A stretch of DNA of 64,000 nt from SAR202 cluster bacterium bin22 (GCA_002238505.1 MPMM01000001.1:496001-560000); one strand, 5' to 3'; counted from the first letter of the stretch, positions 42,970-52,175 are shown. Notes: a model not told the origin generated them from the letters alone. Translations and numbers: made by a program.

Positions 42970-43062
42970 CGCATTTCCCGATGAAGTCTGGAGATAGAAT
43001 TGAAGATACTGATACCAGAGCCTGCCATCAGTCTATACCATCGTGTATTTGCCAGCAAGCTG

Positions 43063-43092
43063 ATTATACACAAATGCCTTTAATTCCGTCGA
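43063..43092 (-). promoter_or_regulatory. Predicted promoter of prfA-prmC
   Basis: On the minus strand, TCGACG (43092-43087), an 18-bp spacer and perfect TATAAT (43068-43063). The leader to the prfA start at 42969 is about 85 nt. Confidence 0.45.
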
Positions 43093-43153
43093 ATGCCGGG
43101 TTGACGTGAGCGGAAACCGCTGTGGAGTACCCTTCTCCAGCTTACAAAGCAGG

Positions 43154-43876
43154 TCAACCGAGTGGTTTGGTTCCGTAATGGATGGCTACCGATCCAAAAC
43201 CCAGTTTACGGTAACCTACATTCTCCAGCCCTACCTGCGCGAACAGGCCGGCCAGCCTGTCTGCTTGCAGAAAATAGTCCACCGACTGGGGCAGGTAAGT
43301 GTATGCCGTTCGATCTCCGGTAACGAGTTGACCAATTAATGGCACAACACCATGAAAATACAGCCGGAAGAGGCTGGTCTTTATGCCGGGGGCCATCGGG
43401 GTAAGTTCCAGCGTAGTAACTCTACCGCCAGGACGCACTACTCGAGCCATCTCCGAGATTGCCTGGGGTAGGTCGGGCATGTTGCGAAGGCTGAATCCTG
43501 CTGTGGCGCAGGCAAATGCTCCGTCCGGAAAAGGCAGCGAAAGGGCGTCTCCCACGAGAAACGCGACTCTGTCGGAATCCGCTGCAGCCGCCTTCTTGCC
43601 CTGAGCCAGGACAATCATTTCGGGCAGAAGGTCAATACCTACTGAATGTTCGATTCCGTCCCTTCGGGACAAGGCATAGGCCAGGTCCCCTGTACCAGTG
43701 GCGACATCCAGTGCGGATCCGGTAAGGCCATCCGCCGTCAAGCGGGCGGTAACTCGCTTCCAGCCGTGATGCATGCCTCCCGTCATCAGGGAATTCATTA
43801 GATCATAGCGACCAGCGATGCGGGCAAAGAGGTCGGCTACGTAGGTTTGTTTGGCGTCTCCGCTGAGGTTAGCCAT
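43154..43876 (-). CDS. ubiE: UbiE/MenG-type quinone C-methyltransferase
   Basis: The 240-aa protein has the UbiE/COQ5 pattern: FARIAGRYDLMNSLMTGGMHHGWKR near the start, ALDVATGTGDLAYALS (SAM binding) and ATAGFSLRNMPDLPQAISEMARVVRPGG. It does the final ring methylation of demethylmenaquinone. It is the last gene of the ubiD-ubiA-ubiX-ubiE series, 35 bp after ubiX. Confidence 0.93.
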   Translation of the reverse strand: MANLSGDAKQTYVADLFARIAGRYDLMNSLMTGGMHHGWKRVTARLTADGLTGSALDVATGTGDLAYALSRRDGIEHSVGIDLLPEMIVLAQGKKAAAADSDRVAFLVGDALSLPFPDGAFACATAGFSLRNMPDLPQAISEMARVVRPGGRVTTLELTPMAPGIKTSLFRLYFHGVVPLIGQLVTGDRTAYTYLPQSVDYFLQADRLAGLFAQVGLENVGYRKLGFGSVAIHYGTKPLG

Positions 43877-43911
43877 GGGTTAGTAGTGAGGCCCTCCCGA
43901 CCTGCCCCGGG

Positions 43912-44547
43912 TCATTGCTCCCACTCCCGTTCCCGGTATTGGAACTCTTCAGGCAAATCCGTTGCCACGTCGAGGGCTACCAGCACCCGCTGTGCAACAA
44001 AACGCGCTATGTCCTCAACGCCGCGAGGTTTCAGGTAAAAGGCGGGCTCCGGAGGAAGAATTATGGCGCCATTGCGGGTGAGGGAGAGCATGTTTTCCAG
44101 GTGCGTGGCATGGAGCGGAGTCTCCCGTGGTACGAGGACCAGTTTCCGGCGCTCCTTGAGACAAACGTCGGCGGCGCGCAACATGAGGTTGTTGGACAAA
44201 CCGTGGGAAATGGCGGCTATGCTGTTCATGCTGCAGGGCACGATAGCCATTCCGGCCGTAGCAAAGGTCCCGCTGGCAATGGAGGCCCGCATGTCTCCCA
44301 GGGAGTAATGAGTAAAGTGGGGATGCTCCTGCCATTCCGAGAGAGTTTCGTTGAAGGAGATATCCATTTCTTCCTGCCACACCAGTCGTGCGGCATTGGT
44401 ACAGACCAAAATTGTTGGTGTGTCCTGCTGCAGCAAAGCATCCACGGTGGCGCGGGCAAGGATGGAACCACTGGCGCCCGAGATACCTACAATGACAGGC
44501 TTTTGGCCTTTCGGAGGAATATTGCCAGATATGGGCTGAAGGGACAT
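43912..44547 (-). CDS. ubiX: Flavin prenyltransferase UbiX
   Basis: The 211-aa protein has the UbiX signature VGISGASGSILA near the N-terminus, MAIVPCSMNSIAAISHG in the middle and LVLVPRETPLHATHLENM, the prenyl-phosphate-binding region. It prenylates FMN to make prFMN, the cofactor of UbiD. Its ATG lies 1 nt after the ubiA stop, so the two are translationally coupled. Its partner ubiD is in the same operon. Confidence 0.95.
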   Translation of the reverse strand: MSLQPISGNIPPKGQKPVIVGISGASGSILARATVDALLQQDTPTILVCTNAARLVWQEEMDISFNETLSEWQEHPHFTHYSLGDMRASIASGTFATAGMAIVPCSMNSIAAISHGLSNNLMLRAADVCLKERRKLVLVPRETPLHATHLENMLSLTRNGAIILPPEPAFYLKPRGVEDIARFVAQRVLVALDVATDLPEEFQYREREWEQ

Positions 44548-44548
44548 G

Positions 44549-45499
44549 CTAAATCACCAGCGCCAGGATGGTGAACCCCATAAGCTGCACCGAAACGTAA
44601 CCGTTAATTCTGAAGAAGACGGCGCCAATTCTGGACAGGTCGCGGGGACGAACTTGGGCATTCTCGTAGATCAGCAGCAGGACTGCAATAACCCAACCGA
44701 TGTAGTATGGCCAGGCCAACTCCATCAACACTCCCAGGGCCAGCAGCGCGCAGAGGGAAAGAAAGTGCATGGTCCTGGCCAGCCACAATGTCTCGGCTAT
44801 CCCGATCCGGCTGGGTACGGATTTGACACCGTATTCCCGATCAAATTTAAAATCGGGACAGGCATAGATCAGGTCAAACCCACCGGCCCACATCGCTACA
44901 GCGAGGCTGATCAGCAGAGGTTCATAGGATAGCTGGCCGGTGACACCGATCCAGGCCGCCGTCGGGGCTATTGCCAGGGCCCAGCCCAGGCAAAAGTTGC
45001 AAAGCCATGTGAAGTACTTGGCGTAGGAATAAAAGACGACATAGGAGGCGGCAACGGGAGAAAGCAAAAGAGCCAGCACATTCAATTGTGACGCGCCAAC
45101 AAACAGGATTGCCAGCCCAAGGCCCGCCATAACGGCCACTTCCCAGGATTTGAGCAATCCGCTAGGGAGGTGCCTGTCCCTGGTACGGGGGTTGGCTGCG
45201 TCCTCCCTGGCGTGAACCAGCCGGTTGGCAGACATTCCCAGGGTGCGCGCACCGAACATTGCCACGTTAATCCAGATGAATGCGGACCATCCGGGCCACG
45301 GGTGACCATTAATTGTCTGGGACGCCAATACCATTCCTATGAAGGCGAAGGGAAGGGCAAAGAGGGACTCCCAGATGCGGATAGAACCAAGGTAAAGGGA
45401 GATTCTGCCCAGAACGGTGACTGGGTCGTTGTGGTTGATTCCGGCGTTTTGCATTGCTAAATGAGGCTGATTGACGAGAGACAAATGTGCGGAAAACAC
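44549..45499 (-). CDS. ubiA: UbiA-family prenyltransferase (MqnP/UbiA-like)
   Basis: The 316-aa polytopic protein (about 8-9 helices) has both UbiA motifs: the first as NRLVHAREDAANPRT at 92-106 and the second as YACPDFKFDREYGVKSVPSRIG. In the first motif the canonical first Asp is His96; Asp100 is kept. The NPRT form is common in the prenyltransferase of the futalosine menaquinone pathway (MqnP), though 4-hydroxybenzoate prenyltransferase cannot be excluded. GTG 45499 behind AGGTCGCC, or ATG 45454, could be the start. It lies between ubiD and ubiX. Confidence 0.9.
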   Translation of the reverse strand: MFSAHLSLVNQPHLAMQNAGINHNDPVTVLGRISLYLGSIRIWESLFALPFAFIGMVLASQTINGHPWPGWSAFIWINVAMFGARTLGMSANRLVHAREDAANPRTRDRHLPSGLLKSWEVAVMAGLGLAILFVGASQLNVLALLLSPVAASYVVFYSYAKYFTWLCNFCLGWALAIAPTAAWIGVTGQLSYEPLLISLAVAMWAGGFDLIYACPDFKFDREYGVKSVPSRIGIAETLWLARTMHFLSLCALLALGVLMELAWPYYIGWVIAVLLLIYENAQVRPRDLSRIGAVFFRINGYVSVQLMGFTILALVI

Positions 45500-45517
45500 G
45501 GCGACCTGAGGGACTCC

Positions 45518-46975
45518 TTATTTGAAGCCATATTCCGTCCATTTACCTTCAACCAGGGACTGGATCTCCTGGGACATTTCGATGTCTGGGGGCCAGCCCC
45601 GGGTATATCCTTCCAGGGGCCCCTTCCTGGTGGCGTCAATGCCCACTTTGCCGCCAAACCTGGGTGTGGGAGAGCCTACCTCCAGGTCGTCTAGAGGTCC
45701 CTCAACTATTACGATGTCCTGGCTGGGGTTGATGTTGTTGGCTACTCGCCAGGCAACTTCCGAAGGATTTTGAACGTCCACGAAATCGTCCACTACCACG
45801 ATGGCCTTGGTCAGGTTCATCAGGCCCAGACCCCAGAGACCGTACATCACTTTTCTCGCCTGGCCCGGGTATTCCTTCTTGATGGAAACCAGAACGAGGT
45901 TGTGGAAAATGCCTTCGGCTGGCATGTTCATGTCAACAACTTCTGGCATGATCATCTTAATGACCGGCATAAAGATGCGCTCGGTGACCTTTCCCATCCA
46001 GAAGTCCTCCATGGGAGGACGGCCCACAACTGTGGCGGCGTAGATCGGGTTGCGGCGGTGGGTTATGGCGTTAACGTGAAAAACCGGGTATTCCTCGGGC
46101 ATTGAGTAGTATCCGGTATGGTCGCCAAAGGGCCCTTCCAAGCGCTGCTCGTCGGTCAGAACGTAGCCTTCCAGAACAATTTCAGCCTGGGCAGGAACCA
46201 TCAAGTCAACAGTTTTGGCCTTAACCAGGTCCACACCTTCTTCCCTGATGAATCCGGCGACGGCCATCTCGTCCATATCCGGTGGCAGGGGAGCCGACCC
46301 GGTCCACATGGTGGCAGGGTCCGCGCCGATGGCCACAGCCACTTCCAGCCGGTTGTCCTGCTGTTCCTGGGCAACTCGGTAGTGGTGTGCTCCTACCTTG
46401 TGGGTCTGCCAGTGCATGCCTGTCGTACAGGAATCGTAAACCTGCATTCGGTAGGTGCCATAGTTTTGAGTTCCGGTGACAGGGTCCTTGGTTATAACCA
46501 GTGGCAGGGTAATGTACCTGCCTCCATCCATGGGCCAGCACTTGAGGATGGGGAACTTGAAAAGGTCAACATCGTCCCCCTGCAGGACTACCTCCTGGCA
46601 GGGAGCGCGGTTGACGCGTTTTGGCTGGTAACGGCCCATCTGAATGACCTGCCCCAATGTCCTGATCTTGTTCATCAGGCCCTCGGGAGCCCCCTGGGCC
46701 AGTTGCAGCATGCCTTCCAGCCTGGCTACCAGGTCGTCCACCTTCTCAACGCCTAGGGCCCAGGCCATACGCTGGTCGGAACAGAAGATGTTCATCAAGA
46801 CCGGCATATCGTAGCCGGTAACGTTTTCGAACAGCAGGGCGGGCCCACCGCTCTTAATCATCCGGGCGGCGATTTCCGTCATCTCCAGTTCGCAGCTAAC
46901 AGGGGTACTGACGCGGTGCAGTTGACCCCGTTGTTCCAGGAAGTTGATGAATTCTCGGAGGTCCTTGTAGTTCAT
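45518..46975 (-). CDS. ubiD: UbiD-family prFMN-dependent decarboxylase
   Basis: The 485-aa length from ATG 46975 (AGGGA 7 nt upstream; MNYKDLREFINFLE) matches UbiD; a longer in-frame reading to 47044 adds a non-homologous extension. Family patterns include EIAARMIKSGGPALLFENV, HQQD-like RVAQEQQDNRLEVAVAIGADP and EGPFGDHTGYYS. With UbiX-made prFMN it decarboxylates an aromatic acid. With ubiA and ubiE next to it, the substrate is a quinone precursor, in the futalosine route the prenylated naphthoate. mqnA-D and menA-F are not in the window. Confidence 0.93.
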   Translation of the reverse strand: MNYKDLREFINFLEQRGQLHRVSTPVSCELEMTEIAARMIKSGGPALLFENVTGYDMPVLMNIFCSDQRMAWALGVEKVDDLVARLEGMLQLAQGAPEGLMNKIRTLGQVIQMGRYQPKRVNRAPCQEVVLQGDDVDLFKFPILKCWPMDGGRYITLPLVITKDPVTGTQNYGTYRMQVYDSCTTGMHWQTHKVGAHHYRVAQEQQDNRLEVAVAIGADPATMWTGSAPLPPDMDEMAVAGFIREEGVDLVKAKTVDLMVPAQAEIVLEGYVLTDEQRLEGPFGDHTGYYSMPEEYPVFHVNAITHRRNPIYAATVVGRPPMEDFWMGKVTERIFMPVIKMIMPEVVDMNMPAEGIFHNLVLVSIKKEYPGQARKVMYGLWGLGLMNLTKAIVVVDDFVDVQNPSEVAWRVANNINPSQDIVIVEGPLDDLEVGSPTPRFGGKVGIDATRKGPLEGYTRGWPPDIEMSQEIQSLVEGKWTEYGFK

Positions 46976-47398
46976 GGGGGTTCCCTGGAGACTAAGGACG
47001 AAAATTTCGGGGAACATTAGCGATAGACAGACTGTACCGGCCACGCCCCGGGAACAATTCTATAGAGGCCAGCGGAATGCCGCAACTGCAAAACGTTCCG
47101 AGAGCGGCTTAAAGGCGCATCAAATTGAAGCGCGCTGCCCGCCGGTGTTCTTCGTCTTCAATGGGGTGGTGGACGATATTTTCCGCGTAGCGACTGGGCT
47201 GGTCAGTTGTAAACGTGGTGATACAACAGGGGGAATCGGGGCCACATGACACTCAACCCGCACCAATACTGGTGACGAGGAGTAATCCGTGGATGATGGG
47301 GGCGCCTGGTCCGCATAAGCCCAACCCGACTTCTGGGCATCCATCTGAAAAGTGCAAATGGTCCCAAAAGAGGTAAGGCGCGAACCGAGGGAAACTCA

Positions 47399-47426
47399 AG
47401 AGCGAAGGCATCATAACCTTCGCTCT
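47399..47426 (-). terminator. Terminator of zinc-ribbon gene
   Basis: AGAGCGAAGG (47399-47408) pairs with CCTTCGCTCT (47417-47426) across 8 nt. On the minus strand it follows the zinc-ribbon stop by about 20 nt and is trailed by TGAGTTTC. The 350 bp between it and the ubiD start show no gene. Confidence 0.6.
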
Positions 47427-47447
47427 CTTCAAGCCAGCATACGCCTT

Positions 47448-47753
47448 CTAATACTGGGTCATCGTATTGCGATTTCTGCTAAAGCAGTCGCTGCAATAGA
47501 CCGGGCGGTCACCCCTGGGCCGGAAAGGCACCGTGGCTTCCGCGCCACACTCGGCGCACTCTATCTGGAACATTTCTCGCGGGCCGGAGGAAAAACCTCC
47601 CCGCTGCTCAGATCGCCGAGACGATCGGCAAGTCTGACAGCGCTTGGGGTCATTTACGAAGCCCCGAGAATTAAAGAACTCCTGCTCCCCAGCGGTGAAG
47701 ATAAACTCCCCCCCACAATCTACGCATACCAACGTCTTATCCGATAGTGCCAC
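47448..47753 (-). CDS. Zinc-ribbon protein of unknown function
   Basis: The 101-aa protein starts at GTG 47753, 7 nt after AGGAGG. It contains four CxxC pairs: CVDC and CQTC form a zinc ribbon of the small zf-trcl type (about residues 10-42), and CAEC and CSDC form a second one in the C-terminal half (about 66-90). Proteins of this layout are common in Chloroflexota and some other phyla, but I know no function. The predicted promoter at 47879 and the terminator at 47399 make it monocistronic. Confidence 0.8.
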   Translation of the reverse strand: MALSDKTLVCVDCGGEFIFTAGEQEFFNSRGFVNDPKRCQTCRSSRRSEQRGGFSSGPREMFQIECAECGAEATVPFRPRGDRPVYCSDCFSRNRNTMTQY

Positions 47754-47878
47754 CGGTTGGCCTCCTCAGGGTATGGGATCGTATGTGGTCATTAGGTCCA
47801 CCTGGGCCGATTCAGCGGCCAGCGAGTCTTGTGTCGGGACCTGCCTTGGAAAACCTAACTCCTAACGTACTGCAACAA

Positions 47879-47906
47879 TATATACCTCTAATTTAATAAA
47901 ATGCAA
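47879..47906 (-). promoter_or_regulatory. Predicted promoter of zinc-ribbon gene
   Basis: On the minus strand, TTGCAT (47906-47901), 16-bp spacer and TATATA (47884-47879), in the AT-rich gap. The leader is about 120 nt. The rest of 47754-48309 shows no convincing gene; a GTG frame at 48036-48254 was judged spurious. Confidence 0.5.
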
Positions 47907-48309
47907 TCAAATCGGGATATATTTGTAGAAATGATTGTAAAGGATAACTAATAACCAACTATTTTACGAAAACCGTATATTAACTGTCAGGTACAGGGTC
48001 GCTCCACGTTTGGCGCCATTTGCTCCCTGGGGCAGGTGGAGCGATTTGGCATGATACTGGCAATAATTACAATGAAAACCTGGAACCCTGGCTGGTTGTT
48101 TACAGGACTTGACATGGGAGCCAGGCCCTGTTGGTCCTCTCTGAAAGTCGTCGGGAGTCCACAATTTGAACCATCAAGTATGTGCCAGGGTTTGCCAAAG
48201 ACAGAGGAGATTGCTTATCAAATACCGGGCTTTAGCAGGGGCTATCGGTTATGATGGGCTTCCTGGTGGATTTTGCTGGCTGTGGATGGGTTGAGGAGGC
48301 GGAAAAGCT

Positions 48310-49614
48310 TTGAGGCTTGGTCCCAGACGAGATGCCCCGATTTTCTCGGTAATGCGGGACCGGGATTTTCGGGCCATCTGGTACGTAGGCTCCTTGCGAG
48401 AACTTTCCCGGCGCATGGAGCTACTGGTACTAAGCTGGTTGATCCTCCAGGCCACCCAGTCCCCCTTCCAGCTAGGCCTCGTCCTGGTCTTCAATAACCT
48501 TCCAAGGCCCGCCCTCTCCCTCTTTACCGGTTTCATCGCCGATCGATTCGACCGGTGGAGAATCCTCATGACGTCCCAAATTATCAATACGCTGGTCGCA
48601 GCGGCGCTCCTTGCTCTAATGGTTTCCGACGCCATCGAAGCCTGGCACATTTTTGCTGCGGTCTTCCTTCAGGGGGCTACGAAGGCCCTGGAAGACCCAT
48701 CCCGGCGTACTGGCATCCTCGACATAGTTGGTGAACGGCGGCTGGTAAACGCGCTTTCCCTGGACAACATAAGCAATACCGCTGGCAAGATGGCTGGGCC
48801 GCTGCTCGGCGGTATCATGATTGATACATCCGGACCGTTGATTTCGGGAATGGTGGGGGGTGTTTCGGTGGATAACGGGGGATTTGTCGGCGCAGCCGGT
48901 CTTATTCTCCTGGTCCACCTGGCAGACCTGGTGGTAATGACCCGGGTCAGGATTCCTCGTAAAGAACGTTCGGCTACCTTGGAGCCGGTCTGGCAAAGCC
49001 TGGGAAGTGGAATTCGCTATGCGCTGGCCACGCCTCTGCTGTGGGGCATGCTGTATGTGACCATAATCATGAACGCCCTTGCTTTCCCGTTGCAGCAGTT
49101 CATACCCGACATTGGGGCCAACAGCCTGGGCGTGGGGGCTACCCTGGTGGGACTGCTGGTGGCCGGCGAAGGCATTGGTCAACTCATTGGGGCTGGCGGC
49201 ATGGCCCTGACCAGAAACCTGGAACGGCACGGGCTCGTTTTTGTCGTGGGTTCCACGGCCGTCCTCATTATGGGCATCCTGTTTGTATGGTCGCCCTGGT
49301 ACATGCTGGCATTCATGGTGCTGGTATTGGGGGGAATAGGCCAGTCGGGTTTCGGCACAATGCAGAGCACGATAACAATGCTGGCGGCGCCACCGGAAAT
49401 GCGGGGTCGAATGGTTGGCTTGATGAGCGTTTGCATCGGTATAGGGACACCCCTGGGAGGGCTTGCCCTGGGGATACTGGCGGAATACTTTGGCACGTCT
49501 CAGGCAGTAACGGTCAATGCGCTGGCCGGCCTTGCACTGCTGGTTCCTTCACTGGTGCTCACGCCGCTGGCCTGGAGGCCTACCCGCCAGGCGGGCCAGC
49601 TGCAGTCCGACTAA
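48310..49614 (+). CDS. MFS transporter, EntS/MFS_3-like exporter
   Basis: The 434-aa protein starts at TTG 48310 with AGGAGG 10 nt upstream. It has about 12 helices with features of the MFS_3 group (EntS-like): RDRDFRAIWYVGSLRELSRRMELLVLSW near the start, FIADRFDRWRI in the loop between helices 2 and 3, and DPSRRTGILDIVG, a region conserved in this group (usually PAR.A). Members export siderophores or drugs. No siderophore genes are near, so the substrate is unknown. Confidence 0.87.
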   Translation: MRLGPRRDAPIFSVMRDRDFRAIWYVGSLRELSRRMELLVLSWLILQATQSPFQLGLVLVFNNLPRPALSLFTGFIADRFDRWRILMTSQIINTLVAAALLALMVSDAIEAWHIFAAVFLQGATKALEDPSRRTGILDIVGERRLVNALSLDNISNTAGKMAGPLLGGIMIDTSGPLISGMVGGVSVDNGGFVGAAGLILLVHLADLVVMTRVRIPRKERSATLEPVWQSLGSGIRYALATPLLWGMLYVTIIMNALAFPLQQFIPDIGANSLGVGATLVGLLVAGEGIGQLIGAGGMALTRNLERHGLVFVVGSTAVLIMGILFVWSPWYMLAFMVLVLGGIGQSGFGTMQSTITMLAAPPEMRGRMVGLMSVCIGIGTPLGGLALGILAEYFGTSQAVTVNALAGLALLVPSLVLTPLAWRPTRQAGQLQSD

Positions 49615-49779
49615 TCAAACCTCCTTGTATGTCCAACACTTCCCGCCTGTTTCATCGCCGTCATCCTTGCCTCGGTTTGAGCCATAGCGTATATTCGGTA
49701 GGCTGGCGGAACTGCCCCCTTTCCGGGGCGGCCAATGTACCGCCAAGCTATACGAACGAAGCACCACGAGGAGTTTGTA

Positions 49780-50211
49780 ATGGCCAAGATTCTGGTAATC
49801 CAGGGCGCGGGAATGAATATGCGGGGCAAGGTTCAGTTGGAGATTTTCGGCCCTATGACCCTGGAGCAAATCAATGAGCAGGTGCAAGGTTATGCCGATA
49901 AGCTGGGGTTGGATGTAGAGTTTGTGCACTCCAACGTAGAAGGTGAGGTTGCCAATGCCCTGTATGCCGGTCACGACGGTGACGTTGATGCTGCCGTAAT
50001 AAATCCGGCCGGCTACACCAGCTTGAACGGGGTGCTGAGGGCGGCTATAGCGCAGGTACGCTTCCCGGTGATAGAAGTGCATGCCTCCAATCCCACCGCG
50101 CGGGGCGCAGTGTCAGCGGTACAGCCGGTGTGTAAGGGCTCCGTGTATGGCTTTGGCGTATACGGTTACTACTTGGCCCTGGAAGGACTGAAACAGCAAT
50201 TGGATGGTTAG
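49780..50211 (+). CDS. Type II 3-dehydroquinate dehydratase-like protein with altered active site
   Basis: The 143-aa length and fold match AroQ; ATG 49780 is set by GAGGAG 7 nt upstream. Aligned to the AroQ N-terminal motif GPNLNxLGxREPxxYG, the sequence reads GAGMNMRGKVQLEIFG: Asn13 is kept, but the catalytic Arg is Val18 and the catalytic Tyr is Phe23. In the NPAGYTS segment the conserved His is Ser81; His101 in EVHASN is kept. Canonical dehydratase chemistry is therefore unlikely. It is monocistronic, with no other shikimate gene nearby. It may be a paralogue with another ligand. Confidence 0.75.
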   Translation: MAKILVIQGAGMNMRGKVQLEIFGPMTLEQINEQVQGYADKLGLDVEFVHSNVEGEVANALYAGHDGDVDAAVINPAGYTSLNGVLRAAIAQVRFPVIEVHASNPTARGAVSAVQPVCKGSVYGFGVYGYYLALEGLKQQLDG

Positions 50212-50402
50212 GGAAGGCTTTTTCTTACCAATATCTGGTCACAGGCCGGCATCCTCGCCGAAATTCTTGGTCCTTTGCCCTGAATACGGACGATTTCGCT
50301 GTAGAGGCGTCCTTGCAGGTTGCTGATGGGCACCTGCAAAGGACCTTGGTTGCCTACAGTTTGTTCGTGTAGATTGTAGCAAGTGAAATCAAGCGTCAAC
50401 CG

Positions 50403-51944
50403 ATGTTACTGTTGGGAATTTTCCGGTTACTCGTGGCTGTTGCCGCTGTCGCGCTCGTTGCTGCGAACAGGAAAGGAGTAAAGGCAAGAAAATCAGTGGA
50501 AGAATTTCTTTCGGGCTCGGGGAGTGATGACAGCGTGGCCAGGGCGATTGAGGCCTCTTGGGACGTTACTGCTGAACAGTATTACCAGGACCTGGGCCAG
50601 GGTCTGGGTGAGGATTTAGCCGGGGCTTTTCGGCAGACTTACCTGGAAGTTCTGGCCGCGAAGAGTCTTGATGACCGGCAATATGTGGCATTGGTCAGGG
50701 TTCACTTCCGGGGCGGGCAGGATAATTTCCTGCTGGAAGTAATGATGCCCCTGTTTGGTTGTGAACCTTACTGGCCCGAAGGCATGACCCTTCACCCCGA
50801 TTACTTTTCCAACAGGGTTCTTCCCAATGGCTTGATCCGGATTCTGTGCGCCTTCGAAGATGGCAAGTGGATTTTCAAGTCCAGGGAAGGCGAGCCCAAA
50901 TTTATTCCTTTAGAAGACCTGGAAGATTTACTTTCAGGAAATTTGGCCCAACAAGGTCCCCTCGGCATCGGCCAACCAGTTTTGCTGGAATACCATTACA
51001 AGGAACCACCATTCGCCGTAACTGTTCTCGGACCACCGGGGTTAGCGGACCAGGAAACAGTCCGATTGCCTATCCGCATTACCAGCGTAATTCCAAAATG
51101 GGACTACAGTCATGGTGGTTCCATTGGAGCCATGTTGCGAACGGCGGAAGACGCCGACGGTCAATTTGAGGAGTGGTCCAGCATTCGTATGAACCACATT
51201 CTATCGGGTAAGGATGCCCCGGAAGATCCCTTCAAGGGCTTGATCTTGATTCAGGGCGGCAGCTATGAAGATTACCTTTATTTCGAACCATGCGACGAAG
51301 CCCATGTTGTCACTGATCCGGCAAACACTTTCGTGGAACTCCTCTTTCTTGACGAGGCCACTGAAGGAGAAGGAATAGACCTCCGCAAGGTTACGGCGGC
51401 TGATTCCAGGGCAGTGTTCAACGACGGTCGCCCCGCGGCGACTACCCTGCCCGCAAACTTGAAGGAGAGGGTAGCGGAACTGGGCAGTTTCTGGTCGGAT
51501 CTGCCAGTTCCCGTTCCGGCTCTGCTTGGCGACTCGGTAACTCTTCTTGACCAGGCGGACGGGGTCCCGTTCATTGAATTGATGGCTCTAGGGGAGCCGG
51601 AGCGGGGAGAGGGAATCTCCATTCGCGTACCCGTGAGGGTCGTCGCCAGATACGATACGGAGCCCAGGTCGTATGAGGTTGAAGCCCAGCTATCCACTCC
51701 TCCCGGCACACATGGGAGGATACGCCATGTTTTTGAGGCTATGAGCTTCCACCGGGGCAGTCAATCGCCCGCAGACGCCATCAACCTCGAAGGCATGGTC
51801 ATGGGCGAAGCAAGAGAAGGACTACTGTACTTCGCCCCCTACGATGAACAGGGGTACACGGAATTCCCCGATGAGCCATTTACCCTGCTGTGGTATGGGC
51901 CGCATGCGCTCGAACTACCAATGGACCTCACCGCTATTCGATAG
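50403..51944 (+). CDS. Membrane-anchored protein of unknown function with duplicated beta domain
   Basis: I do not recognise a family. The 513-aa protein has one N-terminal helix (about residues 3-21) without lipobox, an alpha-rich part to about 85, and a domain with ILCAFEDGKWIFK near 155-170. Two similar beta-rich domains follow, about residues 200-320 and 375-505. Each starts with a strand ending in VTVLG or LMALG, has a VRLPIRITS or IRVPVRVVA strand, and ends in LYFEPCDE or LYFAPYDE followed by an FVELLFLD- or FTLLWYG-like strand. This suggests internal duplication of an Ig-like (DUF4352-type) fold. The start has a weak ribosome-binding site. Confidence 0.7.
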   Translation: MLLLGIFRLLVAVAAVALVAANRKGVKARKSVEEFLSGSGSDDSVARAIEASWDVTAEQYYQDLGQGLGEDLAGAFRQTYLEVLAAKSLDDRQYVALVRVHFRGGQDNFLLEVMMPLFGCEPYWPEGMTLHPDYFSNRVLPNGLIRILCAFEDGKWIFKSREGEPKFIPLEDLEDLLSGNLAQQGPLGIGQPVLLEYHYKEPPFAVTVLGPPGLADQETVRLPIRITSVIPKWDYSHGGSIGAMLRTAEDADGQFEEWSSIRMNHILSGKDAPEDPFKGLILIQGGSYEDYLYFEPCDEAHVVTDPANTFVELLFLDEATEGEGIDLRKVTAADSRAVFNDGRPAATTLPANLKERVAELGSFWSDLPVPVPALLGDSVTLLDQADGVPFIELMALGEPERGEGISIRVPVRVVARYDTEPRSYEVEAQLSTPPGTHGRIRHVFEAMSFHRGSQSPADAINLEGMVMGEAREGLLYFAPYDEQGYTEFPDEPFTLLWYGPHALELPMDLTAIR

Positions 51945-51983
51945 CCCCAGCGCCGGTACCAGGAACTTCCCAGTTTGTTTTGC

Positions 51984-52175
51984 TTATCCGCAGCGCAGGC
52001 AACGGACCTGGGTGAACACGGATTCGTGAACGTCGGCATTGGAAATCAGGTAGTCCATTATGACCCGCAGCGCCTTGCCTTCATCGGGCAGGTTGTACTT
52101 TTCCTTCATTGAGGTAACGAAAGCCATCTGATCGGGGTTCAGGTCGATTTCGTAGGTCTGCTTGTCTCCTGCCAT
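51984..52175 (-). CDS. Conserved small protein of unknown function
   Basis: The 63-aa protein starts at ATG 52175, 6 nt after AAGGAG. It begins with a strand-like KQTYEIDLNP, then a helical part (QMAFVTSMKEKYNL, EGKALRVIMDYLIS), and ends with VRCLRCG. The strand-helix-helix layout resembles ribbon-helix-helix DNA-binding proteins, and the terminal CxxC could bind a metal. Function unknown. It is convergent with the duplicated-domain protein, with 39 bp between them. Confidence 0.65.
   Translation of the reverse strand: MAGDKQTYEIDLNPDQMAFVTSMKEKYNLPDEGKALRVIMDYLISNADVHESVFTQVRCLRCG

Noticed and set aside
48036-48254. 72-aa plus-strand frame before the MFS exporter
   Set aside because: It has a GTG start without a separate ribosome-binding site, unlikely composition and no recognisable similarity.
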